Below are positions 38,239 through 48,108 of a DNA stretch of 64,000 nucleotides, in pieces (position 1 is the stretch's first letter; each line of letters opens with the position of its first letter). The DNA comes from Salinicola avicenniae (GTDB lineage: Bacteria > Pseudomonadota > Gammaproteobacteria > Pseudomonadales > Halomonadaceae): the NCBI RefSeq assembly GCF_023736115.1, contig NZ_JAKQZC010000002.1, positions 186,001 through 250,000 of the forward strand. The letters run 5' to 3'. Below the pieces are notes generated by a model. That model saw only the letters and a list, made by a program, of their open reading frames with translations. It was not told where the DNA came from and did not search any database. A program made the position numbers and the translations under genes.

Positions 38239-39042
38239 TCAGTCGCTAAAGGAGATCGATGGCCCCGCGGTATCCTGACCCGCAACGCCCTCGACGACAG
38301 CCCGTGCCACGCGGCGGAACGTCTGCGCCACCTCGCCCTCAGGCTCCGCGACGACACTCGGCCGGCCGCCGTCAGCCTGTTCGCGAATCGACAGCTGGAG
38401 TGGCAGTCGCCCCAGCAGCGAGGCACCGTACTGTTCGGCAATGCGTTCGCCACCGCCTTCACCGAAGATAGGCTCGCTGTGTCCGCAGTTCGAGCAAACG
38501 TGCAGACTCATGTTCTCGACCACGCCGAGCACCGGCACGTTGACCTTGCGAAACATTTCGATGCCCTTCTGCGCATCGAGTAGCGCAATATCCTGGGGCG
38601 TGGTCACGATCACCGCGCCATCCACCGGCACCTTCTGCGACAGCGTCAACTGGATATCGCCGGTACCGGGCGGCATGTCGATGAACAGATAGTCCAGATC
38701 GTCCCACAGCGTCTGATTGAGCAACTGCTGAAAGGCGCCGGAGACCATCGGCCCGCGCCATACCATCGGCTGGCTGATATCCACCATGAACGCCATCGAC
38801 ATCGACTGGATGCCGTGCGCCATGACAGGCTTCATGTTTTTCTCGTCGACGACCTCCGGTCGCGTATTTTCCGGCAGACCGAGCATGCGTGCCTGACTGG
38901 GCCCGTAGATATCCGCATCGAGCAGACCGACACGGTAGCCCTCGGCGGCCATCGCCAGCGCCAGATTGGCGGTGACGGTCGATTTGCCGACGCCGCCCTT
39001 GCCGGAAGCGACCGCCACGATATGTTTGATGCCTTCGATCAC
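38239..39042 (-). CDS. apbC: Mrp/ApbC iron-sulfur cluster carrier ATPase
   Basis: Deviant Walker A P-loop ATPase ([17 protein letters not shown]) of 267 residues that carries 4Fe-4S clusters to apoproteins. The bridging cluster cysteines are in VCSNCGHSE. The N-terminal MIP18/DUF59 domain of longer Mrp proteins is absent. Switch motif [10 protein letters not shown] is intact. AAGGAG is near the ATG. It is separated from metG here, whereas in pseudomonads the two are neighbours. Confidence 0.94.
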   Translation of the reverse strand: MIEGIKHIVAVASGKGGVGKSTVTANLALAMAAEGYRVGLLDADIYGPSQARMLGLPENTRPEVVDEKNMKPVMAHGIQSMSMAFMVDISQPMVWRGPMVSGAFQQLLNQTLWDDLDYLFIDMPPGTGDIQLTLSQKVPVDGAVIVTTPQDIALLDAQKGIEMFRKVNVPVLGVVENMSLHVCSNCGHSEPIFGEGGGERIAEQYGASLLGRLPLQLSIREQADGGRPSVVAEPEGEVAQTFRRVARAVVEGVAGQDTAGPSISFSD

Positions 39043-39167
39043 GAACCACTCCTTGTTCCGATTCCGCGAGTTGGAGATGCCCCGAGTATAACGAGCCGAA
39101 GGGAGAATACCCTAGCGGAGCAGTCGGAAAATTGAGTGACACCATGCCACAAATGACACGGTCCGGC

Positions 39168-39629
39168 TCATGCCAGACCCAGCGACGCCTTGACCGCGAG
39201 CTTGGTGCGAATGAAGTCGGCATGTGTCACATAAAGGAGATCGGCGAGCCGGCGAATGCGGTGCTCCTCGAGTGCCGCCAACTCCTCATCCGCATAGGCG
39301 AGCCGCCACATCGCGGCAATCAGATCGACTCGCTGAGCGTAGTCATAACGCTCGTTGAGCAGAGACACATACTGGAAATGATCGACGGCCGACTCCACCT
39401 GCTGCTGCGCCTGTGTCACGAGCGCATCGACGTCGGCGGGCGACAGCGAAAACTGCCTGGCGAGCACCTCTCGCAATACCGCCAACTCCCGCGGATCGGT
39501 TTCGTAGTCGGCCCGCAGGACCTCTGCAAGCAGTGCGGCGACGGCCAACGATGGCGTGATCGCATCATCGTCACCGGATGCCGGCGTCGCAAGGACGCGT
39601 TGAAAGAACTGTTGAACGGTATCGAGCAT
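39168..39629 (-). CDS. TerB-family protein
   Basis: 153 residues, all-helical, with the TerB/DjlA-like signature (MLDTVQQFFQRVL, LLAEVLRADYETDPREL, LIAAMWRLAYADEELAALEEHRI). Acidic residues in the repeated ADxE/D segments could bind a metal. Function in this solitary form is unknown; the name derives from tellurite resistance. ATG 39629 with AGGGAG upstream. A 46-codon ORF ends 19 bp before it. Confidence 0.82.
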   Translation of the reverse strand: MLDTVQQFFQRVLATPASGDDDAITPSLAVAALLAEVLRADYETDPRELAVLREVLARQFSLSPADVDALVTQAQQQVESAVDHFQYVSLLNERYDYAQRVDLIAAMWRLAYADEELAALEEHRIRRLADLLYVTHADFIRTKLAVKASLGLA

Positions 39630-39648
39630 CACGACTCCCTGGCGCTGA

Positions 39649-39789
39649 TCAGCGGTCACTATCGAGATTCGGCGACAAACGCCGCGTTACCTTTCGACAC
39701 GCTGCATCGCAAAGGTTCGCCATTTCGGAGCCGGCACCGCCCTTCTTGCCCGCGTGCGCGCTGCCAAACAGAGCCGGTACCTCGGACAT
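39649..39789 (-). CDS. Possible 46-residue protein upstream of the terB-like gene
   Basis: The ATG at 39789 has a strong CGGAGG seven bases upstream, and its stop lies 19 bp before the TerB-like start, so it could lead that transcript. The product starts MSEVPALFGSAHAGKKGG and has two cysteines (NLCDAACRK). No homologue comes to mind. It begins just after the luxS terminator. It may be a leader peptide or a real small protein. Confidence 0.45.
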   Translation of the reverse strand: MSEVPALFGSAHAGKKGGAGSEMANLCDAACRKVTRRLSPNLDSDR

Positions 39790-39807
39790 TGAAGGCCTCC
39801 GACGAAA

Positions 39808-39847
39808 AAGGCCCGCGACCAGAGCAATCTGCAAGGTCGCGGGCCTT
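39808..39847 (-). terminator. Rho-independent terminator of luxS
   Basis: A 13-bp stem (AAGGCCCGCGACC) with a 14-base loop, followed on the minus strand by a T run, 52 bp after the luxS stop. Confidence 0.85.
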
Positions 39848-39899
39848 CTACAAGCGGGTCACTCAAGCCTTCGGCAGAGTCCGTCGCGAAGCGATACGA

Positions 39900-40415
39900 T
39901 CAGGCGCCGTGCGCGGCGAGGAACTCTTCGGTCAGTTTGAGCTCACTGTTCGAGTTCACGCCGATACCGCGCGTGGTCACGTTCCGGGCAATCTGCTGCG
40001 CCTCGTCGAGCGAGTGCATTTCCGCGGTGCCGCACTGGTAGATGTTAAGCTCGGGGATCGATTTCTGATCGGTCAACGCCAGTACGTCCTTCATCGAGGC
40101 ATCCCAGGCTTCTCCCACGCGCGCCTCGTCGGCCTGCCCGATCAAGCTCATGTAGAAGCCGGTGCGGCAGCCCATCGGCGAGATATCGATGATCTCGACA
40201 CCATCGCCGTTCAGATGCTGTCGCATGAAGCCGGCGAACAGGTGCTCGAGCGTATGGATACCGCGTTCGGAGAGAATCTCCTCGTTCGGAATGCAGAAGC
40301 GCAGGTCGAAAACCGTGATGTTGTCCCCGGCTGGCGTCTTCATCTGCTTGGCGACGCGCACCGCCGGTGCTTTCATCTTGGTGTGGTCAACCATGAAGCT
40401 GTCGAGTAGTGGCAT
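39900..40415 (-). CDS. luxS: S-ribosylhomocysteine lyase LuxS
   Basis: Cleaves S-ribosylhomocysteine to homocysteine and DPD, the precursor of autoinducer-2. 171 residues, the family length. The metal ligands are present: HTLEH near residue 54 and the later Cys in YQCGTAEM. The catalytic Cys lies in [14 protein letters not shown] precedes the ATG. Single gene with its own terminator. It may serve only the activated methyl cycle; no AI-2 receptor is in the window. Confidence 0.97.
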   Translation of the reverse strand: MPLLDSFMVDHTKMKAPAVRVAKQMKTPAGDNITVFDLRFCIPNEEILSERGIHTLEHLFAGFMRQHLNGDGVEIIDISPMGCRTGFYMSLIGQADEARVGEAWDASMKDVLALTDQKSIPELNIYQCGTAEMHSLDEAQQIARNVTTRGIGVNSNSELKLTEEFLAAHGA

Positions 40416-40521
40416 GTCTAGTCTCCTTGTTGCTGCGTGTCCGGGTGTCGCTCTACTTTAGCACGCTAATCGGCGCGTCCCGTCAGGGCGTTCGCCCTTT
40501 GGGCGATTCGACTGGCTCCGC

Positions 40522-41238
40522 TCATAGATCCAGCTCGGGGTAGTGTCGAAACAGACCATCCTCGTTGAAGTCCTGCCGCCTGTCGGACGTCAGGTAGGCG
40601 GCAACGTGGGGGCGCTGACCGACACGATCAACCAGCGCGGTCACTGCCGGCAGCTCTTCCTCGAGCCGATCCATCGCCCGCGGAAACGCATAGCGCAGGC
40701 CCGTGACGACCTGAAACAGCGACAGGTCGACGTAACTGTGGGCAGTGCCGACCAGATAAGCCTCGCTGTCGGCATTCGCCGCCAGTACGCGCTCGAAGTA
40801 GTGCAGAAACTTGGGCAGACGCTCCTGCACAAAAACCTCCGTGCGCTGCAGCGCCTCCCGTTTCTGGTCTTCATAGTAGAGCGAAACGCCGATCGGGTGG
40901 TGCGTATCGTGAATCTCTGCGACGAAATCGGTCAGCGTCAACTGTAGGCCATTGGCCCACAGCCGGCTGGCCTCGTCCTCGGCAATCAGACCAAGCGACG
41001 GTGCCAGAAATTGCAGGATGTTCGCCACGTGAGACAGGGTCATATCACCTGCGCGCAGGACCGGTGGCGCGAAATGCGGCTGCCCCGGATCATTGCCGTG
41101 AAGGAACTCGCTGACCTTGCAGGCGCCATTGATCTGCCTGCCGACATCGACATAGTCGGCCTGCGCATCCTCGAGCGCGAGCCTCACGAATTCCCCGCGC
41201 CCGGGAATGCCTGGCCAGTAGTAGAGTTCGTACTGCAT
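40522..41238 (-). CDS. Glutathione S-transferase (sigma/pi-like)
   Basis: 238 residues. The N-terminal thioredoxin fold starts MQYELYYWPGIPGRGEFVRLALED, with Tyr7-type catalytic residue (YYWP) and the cis-Pro before PVLRAG. The helical C-terminal domain contains YVDLSLFQVVTGLRYAFP. ATG 41238 with GGGAGG upstream; the longer frame is rejected. The layout resembles eukaryotic-type sigma GSTs found in many marine bacteria. Substrate unknown. Confidence 0.85.
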   Translation of the reverse strand: MQYELYYWPGIPGRGEFVRLALEDAQADYVDVGRQINGACKVSEFLHGNDPGQPHFAPPVLRAGDMTLSHVANILQFLAPSLGLIAEDEASRLWANGLQLTLTDFVAEIHDTHHPIGVSLYYEDQKREALQRTEVFVQERLPKFLHYFERVLAANADSEAYLVGTAHSYVDLSLFQVVTGLRYAFPRAMDRLEEELPAVTALVDRVGQRPHVAAYLTSDRRQDFNEDGLFRHYPELDL

Positions 41239-41562
41239 TGCACTTGCCTCCCTTGCGACTTTCCCATGCTGCGCCCCGCGCAACGGGACCGAAAAGCCAC
41301 TATCAGCGTAGCAGTTTCATCGCGCTTTTCGTGGAGGTTGGCAACGCTGGAGGCCACGCTGGCCAGCTGATACGCTACGCCACCCGCGTCCCGCTCGACG
41401 CCGCATGTGCCAGTCCGAACTTTCTCATGCGACCTGTCTAATGCGGCCTATCTAATGCGGACTCACTAATGCGAACTGTGCGAACGGCCTAGTTCCCATT
41501 GGCTCATTCGAATTCGCTGGCCCGAATGCGGTCGCTCAATCCTTATAGCCCAAAGCTCACTC
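41239..41562. other. 324-bp region upstream of thiI
   Basis: Divergent promoter region of the GST gene and thiI. The main content is a four-unit 14-bp tandem repeat at 41427-41482. No small ORF has a ribosome site. Confidence 0.55.
41427..41482. repeat. 14-bp tandem repeat, four units
   Basis: Units start every 14 bp (41427, 41441, 41455, 41469) with consensus ATGCGRMCTRTCTA. The first five bases ATGCG are invariant. The array lies 81-136 bp before the thiI start. Confidence 0.9.
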
Positions 41563-43170
41563 ATGCGTTATCGCGTCAAGCTCTTCCCGGAAATCGTGAC
41601 CAAGTCTCGTCCTGTCAGACGGGAGATGGTGCGTCACCTGCGCACCAATATCCGCAACGCACTCGATCCTATCTCGCCACGGGTGCGTGTCAGTGACCAC
41701 TGGGACGTGCTGGAGGTGCGCCCGCGTACCGCGCTGGACGCGGCAAGCCGCGAAGCCCTGGAAACCCGCCTAGGCGGCATCAGCGGCATCCACGAGATCC
41801 AGATCGCGCGCTCCCTGAAATGGCACTCCTTCGCCGACGTGGCCGCCCACTTGGTTCCCCTGTGGCGCAACGCGCTGGCAACGCGACGCTTCCGGGTCAG
41901 CGTCAAACGCCGCGGCGATCACACGTTCAGCTCGGAAGCGCTGGAACGCTATCTCGGCGCGGCACTGATCGACGCGGCCCCCGCCGCCCGCGTCGACCTC
42001 AAGCATCCGGAGATCGATGTACGAGTCGAGGTCCGCGATGACACCCTGACGTTGATCGAACGACGCCTGCCTGGGCTCGGTGGCTATCCGATGGGCACCC
42101 AAGGCGCCGGACTAGCACTGATTTCCGGCGGCTACGACTCACCAGTAGCGGCTTGGCAGCTGATGCGCCGCGGACTCAAGACGCACTTCCTCTACTTCGA
42201 TCTCGGCGGAGCCGATCAGGAGTACACCGTCCGCGAAGCGGCCCATCGACTGTGGCAGCAGTACGGCGCCTCTCATCGGGTCGATTTCATCAGCGTGCCG
42301 TTCGTCGAGGTCATGCACGAGATTCAGCGCGCCGCCCCTGCCGGAGTCGCCGGCGTCATCCTGAAACGCCAGATGATTCGCGCCGCTAACCGTCTGGCTG
42401 CCCGACTGCGCGTCAACGCGCTGATTACCGGGGATGCCCTGGCGCAGGTCTCCAGCCAGAGCCTGATCAACCTTGGGCTGATCGACGCCGTCACCGAGCG
42501 ACCGGTGCTGCGCCCGCTGATCGCCAGCGACAAGGCAAGCATCATCGACCAGGCGCGACGTATCGGTACGGCAGCGCTCGCCGAGGGACTGCCAGAAGTG
42601 TGCGGCACGATCTCCCGGCGCCCCAATACCCGCCCCCGTGCGCAGGCGGTCGAGAGCGCCGAAGCCGCGCTCGATCCGCAGGTGCTGGACACCGCCGTGG
42701 CGGCCGCTCGGATCACGCGCAGCGACCGTCTGCGAGACAGCCGCAGGGCGAGCTCGGCATTCACTAGCACTTCGTCATCCGCTGGCACGTCGGCATCCGC
42801 AGGCACAACAGAGCGCGATACCGATTCCGATATCCGGTCCGATGCCGGTAACCGCCGTACCGATGGCGGCACCAGCTCCCGAGAGACATCCGCCCCGCGC
42901 GGTGACACGCGCGTGATCGATATTCGCCATCCCGACGAACGGGAAGCCGCCCCGCTGACGCTCCCGGACAACGAGACACCCTTACTCATCCCCTATTTCG
43001 ATCTTGCCTCCCGTGCCGGAGAACTGCCGCGTGATGGCCACTATCGGCTCTACTGCGCCCAAGGCACCATGAGTCGCCTGCAGGTCGAACATCTTGCCGC
43101 ACAGGGTTTCGACAACTTCACGGTCTACTCGCCCGCCGCCGAGGAGCGCGAGACGGATACCGCCGGTTAG
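41563..43170 (+). CDS. thiI: tRNA 4-thiouridine synthase ThiI with rhodanese domain
   Basis: Sulfurates U8 of tRNA and supplies sulfur for the thiamine thiazole. 535 residues against 482 in E. coli. Order: NFLD/THUMP domain, PP-loop SGGYDSPVA near residue 188, Cys347 in PEVCGTISRRP (the partner cysteine), and a C-terminal rhodanese domain with catalytic Cys498 in LYCAQGTMSRLQ. The extra length is a Ser/Thr/Ala/Asp-rich linker at about residues 390-450, absent from E. coli. The ATG lacks a strong ribosome site; AGCTC precedes it. Confidence 0.95.
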   Translation: MRYRVKLFPEIVTKSRPVRREMVRHLRTNIRNALDPISPRVRVSDHWDVLEVRPRTALDAASREALETRLGGISGIHEIQIARSLKWHSFADVAAHLVPLWRNALATRRFRVSVKRRGDHTFSSEALERYLGAALIDAAPAARVDLKHPEIDVRVEVRDDTLTLIERRLPGLGGYPMGTQGAGLALISGGYDSPVAAWQLMRRGLKTHFLYFDLGGADQEYTVREAAHRLWQQYGASHRVDFISVPFVEVMHEIQRAAPAGVAGVILKRQMIRAANRLAARLRVNALITGDALAQVSSQSLINLGLIDAVTERPVLRPLIASDKASIIDQARRIGTAALAEGLPEVCGTISRRPNTRPRAQAVESAEAALDPQVLDTAVAAARITRSDRLRDSRRASSAFTSTSSSAGTSASAGTTERDTDSDIRSDAGNRRTDGGTSSRETSAPRGDTRVIDIRHPDEREAAPLTLPDNETPLLIPYFDLASRAGELPRDGHYRLYCAQGTMSRLQVEHLAAQGFDNFTVYSPAAEERETDTAG

Positions 43171-43184
43171 CGCTCCGGTCGCCC

Positions 43185-45605
43185 TTAGAACAGCCCCAGC
43201 TGCTGGTCGGTCAGCGACTCGAAGGTATCGCCGATAAACGGCAGAATACCGTCGGCTACCGGCTGCAGCTGGCGACTGACATAGTGTTGGTAGTCGATCG
43301 GCGAGCGCTGCACCTCGAGCGGCTCCGGCCCTGCCACGCTGATCACATAGCGTATCCAGCCCCCCTTCTGGTACTGCAGCGGCCGCCCCATCCGGCGATT
43401 GAAGTCGTCGGCCAGGCGTGCGGCACGCACATGGGGCGGCACATTGCGCTGGTAGTCATCCAGCCGCCGACGCAAACGCTTGCGATAGACAAGCTCGGCG
43501 TCATGCTGGCCAGCCAGCGTCTCGCTGACGATCGCCCGCACATACTCCCGGTATGACTCGCCGGCGAAAATTCGGCGATAGAGCTCACGCTGAAAGGTTT
43601 TCGCCAGTGGCGACCAGTCAGCGCGCACCGACTCCAGCCCCTTGAACACCAGCCGTTCCGTACCCTCCGGCTCGCGTACCACGCCGGCATAGCGCTTCTT
43701 GCTGCCCTCTTCGGCACCGCGGATGGTCGGCATGAGAAAGCGGCTGAAATGCGTCTCGAACTGCAGTTCCAATGCACTGTCCAGGCCATACTCCGCTTCC
43801 AGATGTTGGCGCCACCAGGCATTTACCCGCGCGACCAGACGCTCGCCGATCGCCGTTGCCTCATCCGCCGAATGCGCCCTACCGAGCCAGACGAACGTCG
43901 AGTCGGTATCACCGTAGATAACGGTATAACCAGCTTCTCGATTTTCGCTTTCGATAAGCTCACGCGTGCGGCGCATGATCTCGTGGCCGCGCATGGTGAT
44001 CGATGACGCCAGCCGCGGATCGAAAAACCGGCAGCCCCGCGAACCGAGCACGCCGTAGAAGGCATTCATGATGATCTTCAGCGCCTGCGCCAGGGGCGCA
44101 TTGCCGTCGCGCTTGGCCGCTTCGCGGCCCTCCCATACCCGCGCCACAATCTCCGGTAGCGCGTGCCGCGTGCGCGAGAAACGTGCATCGAGAAAGCCGG
44201 GCACGGAATGGGCATCATCCGGCTGAGCCAGCCCCTCCACCAGCCCCGCCGGATCGATCAGGAAAGAGCGGATGATCGACGGATAGAGGCTCTTGAAGTC
44301 GAGTACCAGCACCGAGTCATAGAGCCCGGGACGCGAATCCATCACGTAGCCGCCAGGACTATCGGCGCCGTCGCGGCTGCCGAGTGTCGGCGCGACGAAG
44401 CCGAGCCGATGCAGCCGCGGCAGATAGAGGTGCGAGAAGGCTGCGACCGAGCCACCGCTGCGATCGGCCGCCAGGCCAGTGACGCTGGCCCGCTCAAGCA
44501 GGAAGTCGATGATTCGCGTATGGGCAAAGATGCGCGAGACCAGCTCGCAGTCCTTGAGGTTGTAGCGCGCCAGTGCCGGCTTGTCGGTCGCAAACATGCG
44601 GTTGATATCCGCCATGCGCTGGTAGGGGTTGTCGATCGACTTACCTTCGCCCAGCAGCGTCTGGGCCACGTTCTCCAGACTGAAGGAGGGAAAGCTCCAG
44701 GTCGCCGATTTCAACGCTTCGATGCCATCAATCGCCAGCCGGCCGGGAACGGTGACGAAATGATGATCGGGGTTGTGTCCATGCGCGCGCCACTCCATTG
44801 GTGTGCCGCCCCGCCCGAGCGTCAACGGCACGCCCAGGCGCTCGGCGTGCTGCTCGAGCTTGCGCAAATCGAACTGGATCACGTTCCAGCCGATGATCGC
44901 ATCCGGATCGAAGCGCAAGAACCAGCCATTCAGCGCCTGCAACAGACCGCCCCGCGAACCGCAGTAGACCAGGTCGAAATCCCGATCGCGGTCGGCCTCG
45001 CTCCCCTCTCCCGCCGGCGGCCCAAGCATATAGACAACGCGCTGCCCGCAGCCATGAATGCCGATCGAATAGAGTTCACCGCGCTCGCTGGTCTCGATAT
45101 CCAGCGAGCAGAGGCTGAGCGCGGGACGATAATCCGGCGCCGGCCTCAACTGTGCATTGACCAAGGCGCCATCTGACTGTTCCTCACCGACGACCCGCTC
45201 CTCACCGGCAAACATGACTGGCGCAGTGATAAAACGCTCCATGAGATAACGATCCGGCGGCCGAATATCGGCCTCGAGCACATCGACACCGGCGTCGGCC
45301 AGGCGACGCTCCAGATTCATCAACTGGCGATGCTGGCGGCAATAGAGGCCAAGCATCGGGCGGTGGTCGAAGTCTTTCAGCTCGAGCTCACGCAGCTCGA
45401 CATCCCGCTCCTGTGGGATCAGTCGCTCGACCGCTTCACGCTGATCCGCTGGAACAAAGGCCACCGACGTTTGCGAAGGCAATACGACTCTCTGTGGCCC
45501 ATCATCTGTCGCAAGCCACAGTGATACCTCGGTACCACCCGGCGTATCCCGCCAATGGCGAGTCAGAATGAAACCGTGATAGCCCACCGAAGCCTCTCGA
45601 TGCAT
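43185..45605 (-). CDS. polB: DNA polymerase II
   Basis: Family B translesion/repair polymerase, 806 residues from ATG 45605 (783 in E. coli). Exonuclease motif [13 protein letters not shown]; polymerase motifs [26 protein letters not shown] and [12 protein letters not shown] are intact. The N terminus [20 protein letters not shown] aligns with E. coli. ATG 45605 has no clear ribosome site; the ATG at 45683 has GAAGG and adds 26 poorly conserved residues. In E. coli the gene is SOS-regulated; I did not find a clear LexA box here. Confidence 0.94.
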   Translation of the reverse strand: MHREASVGYHGFILTRHWRDTPGGTEVSLWLATDDGPQRVVLPSQTSVAFVPADQREAVERLIPQERDVELRELELKDFDHRPMLGLYCRQHRQLMNLERRLADAGVDVLEADIRPPDRYLMERFITAPVMFAGEERVVGEEQSDGALVNAQLRPAPDYRPALSLCSLDIETSERGELYSIGIHGCGQRVVYMLGPPAGEGSEADRDRDFDLVYCGSRGGLLQALNGWFLRFDPDAIIGWNVIQFDLRKLEQHAERLGVPLTLGRGGTPMEWRAHGHNPDHHFVTVPGRLAIDGIEALKSATWSFPSFSLENVAQTLLGEGKSIDNPYQRMADINRMFATDKPALARYNLKDCELVSRIFAHTRIIDFLLERASVTGLAADRSGGSVAAFSHLYLPRLHRLGFVAPTLGSRDGADSPGGYVMDSRPGLYDSVLVLDFKSLYPSIIRSFLIDPAGLVEGLAQPDDAHSVPGFLDARFSRTRHALPEIVARVWEGREAAKRDGNAPLAQALKIIMNAFYGVLGSRGCRFFDPRLASSITMRGHEIMRRTRELIESENREAGYTVIYGDTDSTFVWLGRAHSADEATAIGERLVARVNAWWRQHLEAEYGLDSALELQFETHFSRFLMPTIRGAEEGSKKRYAGVVREPEGTERLVFKGLESVRADWSPLAKTFQRELYRRIFAGESYREYVRAIVSETLAGQHDAELVYRKRLRRRLDDYQRNVPPHVRAARLADDFNRRMGRPLQYQKGGWIRYVISVAGPEPLEVQRSPIDYQHYVSRQLQPVADGILPFIGDTFESLTDQQLGLF

Positions 45606-45775
45606 CAACCGAAAAGCCGGATTGTCTCTCGTTGGACAGGAAACTGTCAGCCCCGACATACCGCAAGGACTCCAACGCCCCATGACCTTCGACTCTCGCC
45701 CAAACGATCTTGCCTAAGCCATCTCGAAGCGGTGCTCGTCAAACACGGCGAGCAACACCCCCGTGCCATCGATGC

Positions 45776-45781
45776 TACAAT
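45776..45781 (+). promoter_or_regulatory. -10 element of metG
   Basis: TACAAT, 88 bp upstream of the metG start, in the same sequence style as the other -10 boxes of the window. No clear -35. Confidence 0.4.
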
Positions 45782-45868
45782 CGTCGGCCAAGTTTTCAGC
45801 CTATTGCCAGTCGTGAGGCCCGATATCCGGGTCATCGCGGCTATCGTCACGGGAATCGTTCAGCCACC

Positions 45869-47926
45869 ATGTCGAACAACGCCTCGCTTTCGCGCCAGAT
45901 CCTCGTCACCAGCGCGCTGCCCTACGCCAACGGCTCGATCCACCTGGGCCACCTGCTGGAATACATCCAGACCGATATCTGGGTACGCTTCCAGAAGAGC
46001 CGTGGCCACGAATGCCATTATGTTTGCGCCGATGACGCCCATGGCACCGCGATCATGCTGCGGGCCGAGCAGGAAGGCATTACGCCGGAACAGCTGATCG
46101 CCAAGGTCAGCGAGGAACACCAGGCGGACTTCGCCCGATTCGGTGTCGCCTTCGACAACTACCACTCGACCCACTCCGAAGAGAATCGCGCTCACAGCGA
46201 GCGCATCTATACGGCGCTGCGCGATGCCGGCCACATCAGCACCCTCGATATCGAGCAGATGTACGATCCGGTCAAGGGGCTGTTTCTGGCCGATCGCTTC
46301 ATCAAGGGCACGTGCCCCAAGTGTGGCGCGGAAGATCAGTATGGCGACAACTGCGAAGTCTGCAGTGCCACCTACACCCCGGCCGAGCTGATCAAGCCGG
46401 TTTCCGCGATCAGCGGCGCGACACCGGAAGTCCGAACGTCGACCCACTACTTCTTCAAGCTCCCCGACTTCGAGGCTTTCCTGCAGCGCTGGACGCGCTC
46501 CGGCCGCGTGCAGCCGCAGATCGCCAACAAGCTGCAGGAGTGGTTCGAATCCGGCCTGAACGAGTGGGATATCTCCCGCGATGCTCCCTACTTCGGCTTC
46601 GAGATTCCGGATGCGCCGGGCAAGTACTTCTATGTCTGGCTGGACGCGCCGATCGGCTATCTGGCCAGCTTCCAGAACCTGTGCGATCGCGAAGGCCTCG
46701 ATTTCGACAGCTACTGGAAGGCGGATTCGACCGCCGAGGTCTACCACTTCATCGGCAAGGACATCGTCTATTTTCACGCCCTGTTCTGGCCGGCCATGCT
46801 CGAAGGCGCCGGCATGCGCACGCCGACCGGCGTCAACTGCCACGGCTTCGTCACGGTCAATGGCGCCAAGATGTCGAAATCCCGCGGGACCTTCATCAAG
46901 GCGCAGACCTACGCCGACTACCTGAACCCGGAGTACCTGCGCTATTACTTCGCGGCCAAGCTGACTTCGCGGGTCGATGACCTGGATCTCAACCTCGAGG
47001 ACTTCGCCGCCCGGGTGAACTCGGATCTGGTCGGCAAGGTGGTCAACATTGCCAGCCGCTGCGCCGGCTTCATCAAGAAGCTGGCCGACGGCAAGCTGTC
47101 GTCGACCTGCGCCGAACCGGACCTGGTGGCACGTTTCATCTATGCGGGTGACGAGATCGCGGCCGACTTCGAAGCGCGCGAGTTCGGTCGCGCCATGCGC
47201 CGGGTAATGGAACTGGCCGACGAAGCCAACGCCTACATCGCCGACAAGGCGCCCTGGGTACTGGCGAAGGAAGGCGGTCGCGAACAGGAAGTGATCGACA
47301 TCTGCTCGGTCGGGATCAACCTGTTCCGTATTCTGCTGGTCTACCTACAGCCGGTTGTGCCAGCCATGGCCGAACAGGCGCGCCTCTTCCTGCAGGTCGA
47401 GTCTCTCGACTGGGAGAGCCGCCAGCACGTGCTGAAGGATCACGTCATCGGCAAATTCAAGCCGTTGATGACACGCATCGAGAGCGACCGGATCGACGCC
47501 ATGATGGCAGCCTCCAAAGAAGTGCTCGAGGCGGAGAAGCAACTGACCGGCCAGGCACCTTCTGTGGACAGCGCCAGTCCGCTGGCCGATGACCCGATCA
47601 GCGAGGAGATCGCCTTCGACGACTTCGTCAAGGTCGACCTGCGTATCGCCCGAATCGAGAAAGCGGCCTATGTCGAGGGTTCCAACAAGCTGCTCGAACT
47701 GACCCTGGATCTGGGCGGCGAGACACGCACCGTGTTCTCGGGTATTCGCAAGGCTTACGCCCCGGAAGCGCTCGAAGGCCGCCTGACCGTCATGGTTGCC
47801 AATCTGGCCCCGCGCAAGATGCGCTTCGGCGTCTCCGAAGGCATGGTGCTAGCCGCCGGCAACGACGACGGCATCTATCTGCTCTCGCCGGACAGCGGCG
47901 CGAACCCGGGCGAACGCGTGACCTGA
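45869..47926 (+). CDS. metG: Methionyl-tRNA synthetase
   Basis: Charges tRNA-Met. 685 residues starting [22 protein letters not shown]. The HIGH motif is [10 protein letters not shown], the KMSKS motif is [10 protein letters not shown], and the zinc knuckle carries CPKCG...CEVC. The C-terminal EMAP/tRNA-binding domain ([17 protein letters not shown] to [13 protein letters not shown]) is complete, so it is the dimeric E. coli type. The 53 codons of open frame before the ATG are not used. It ends at a GC-rich hairpin. Confidence 0.97.
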   Translation: MSNNASLSRQILVTSALPYANGSIHLGHLLEYIQTDIWVRFQKSRGHECHYVCADDAHGTAIMLRAEQEGITPEQLIAKVSEEHQADFARFGVAFDNYHSTHSEENRAHSERIYTALRDAGHISTLDIEQMYDPVKGLFLADRFIKGTCPKCGAEDQYGDNCEVCSATYTPAELIKPVSAISGATPEVRTSTHYFFKLPDFEAFLQRWTRSGRVQPQIANKLQEWFESGLNEWDISRDAPYFGFEIPDAPGKYFYVWLDAPIGYLASFQNLCDREGLDFDSYWKADSTAEVYHFIGKDIVYFHALFWPAMLEGAGMRTPTGVNCHGFVTVNGAKMSKSRGTFIKAQTYADYLNPEYLRYYFAAKLTSRVDDLDLNLEDFAARVNSDLVGKVVNIASRCAGFIKKLADGKLSSTCAEPDLVARFIYAGDEIAADFEAREFGRAMRRVMELADEANAYIADKAPWVLAKEGGREQEVIDICSVGINLFRILLVYLQPVVPAMAEQARLFLQVESLDWESRQHVLKDHVIGKFKPLMTRIESDRIDAMMAASKEVLEAEKQLTGQAPSVDSASPLADDPISEEIAFDDFVKVDLRIARIEKAAYVEGSNKLLELTLDLGGETRTVFSGIRKAYAPEALEGRLTVMVANLAPRKMRFGVSEGMVLAAGNDDGIYLLSPDSGANPGERVT

Positions 47927-47945
47927 AGGTCCGGCTACCATCGAG

Positions 47946-47980
47946 GGCAAACGCGCGGCGCCGGCCGCCGTGCGTTTGCC
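47946..47980 (+). terminator. Hairpin after metG
   Basis: Outer 9-bp arms GGCAAACGC/GCGTTTGCC enclose a GC-rich inner stem, 20 bp after the stop. The poor U tract limits confidence. Confidence 0.5.
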
Positions 47981-48108
47981 AGCAGCAAAATCGTAAAACG
48001 TAAATAACTGTTAAATAAAATAAAGTTCCCACCTGCCTCGCCGATAGACAATGCACACTAACTTTTATTCGGCCCACTTTGGCGCAAAGTGGATGCCCAG
48101 GTGTCGCG

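Noticed and set aside
39168-39629. Tellurite-resistance operon
   Set aside because: A single TerB-like gene without terC, terD or terZ partners does not indicate tellurite resistance.
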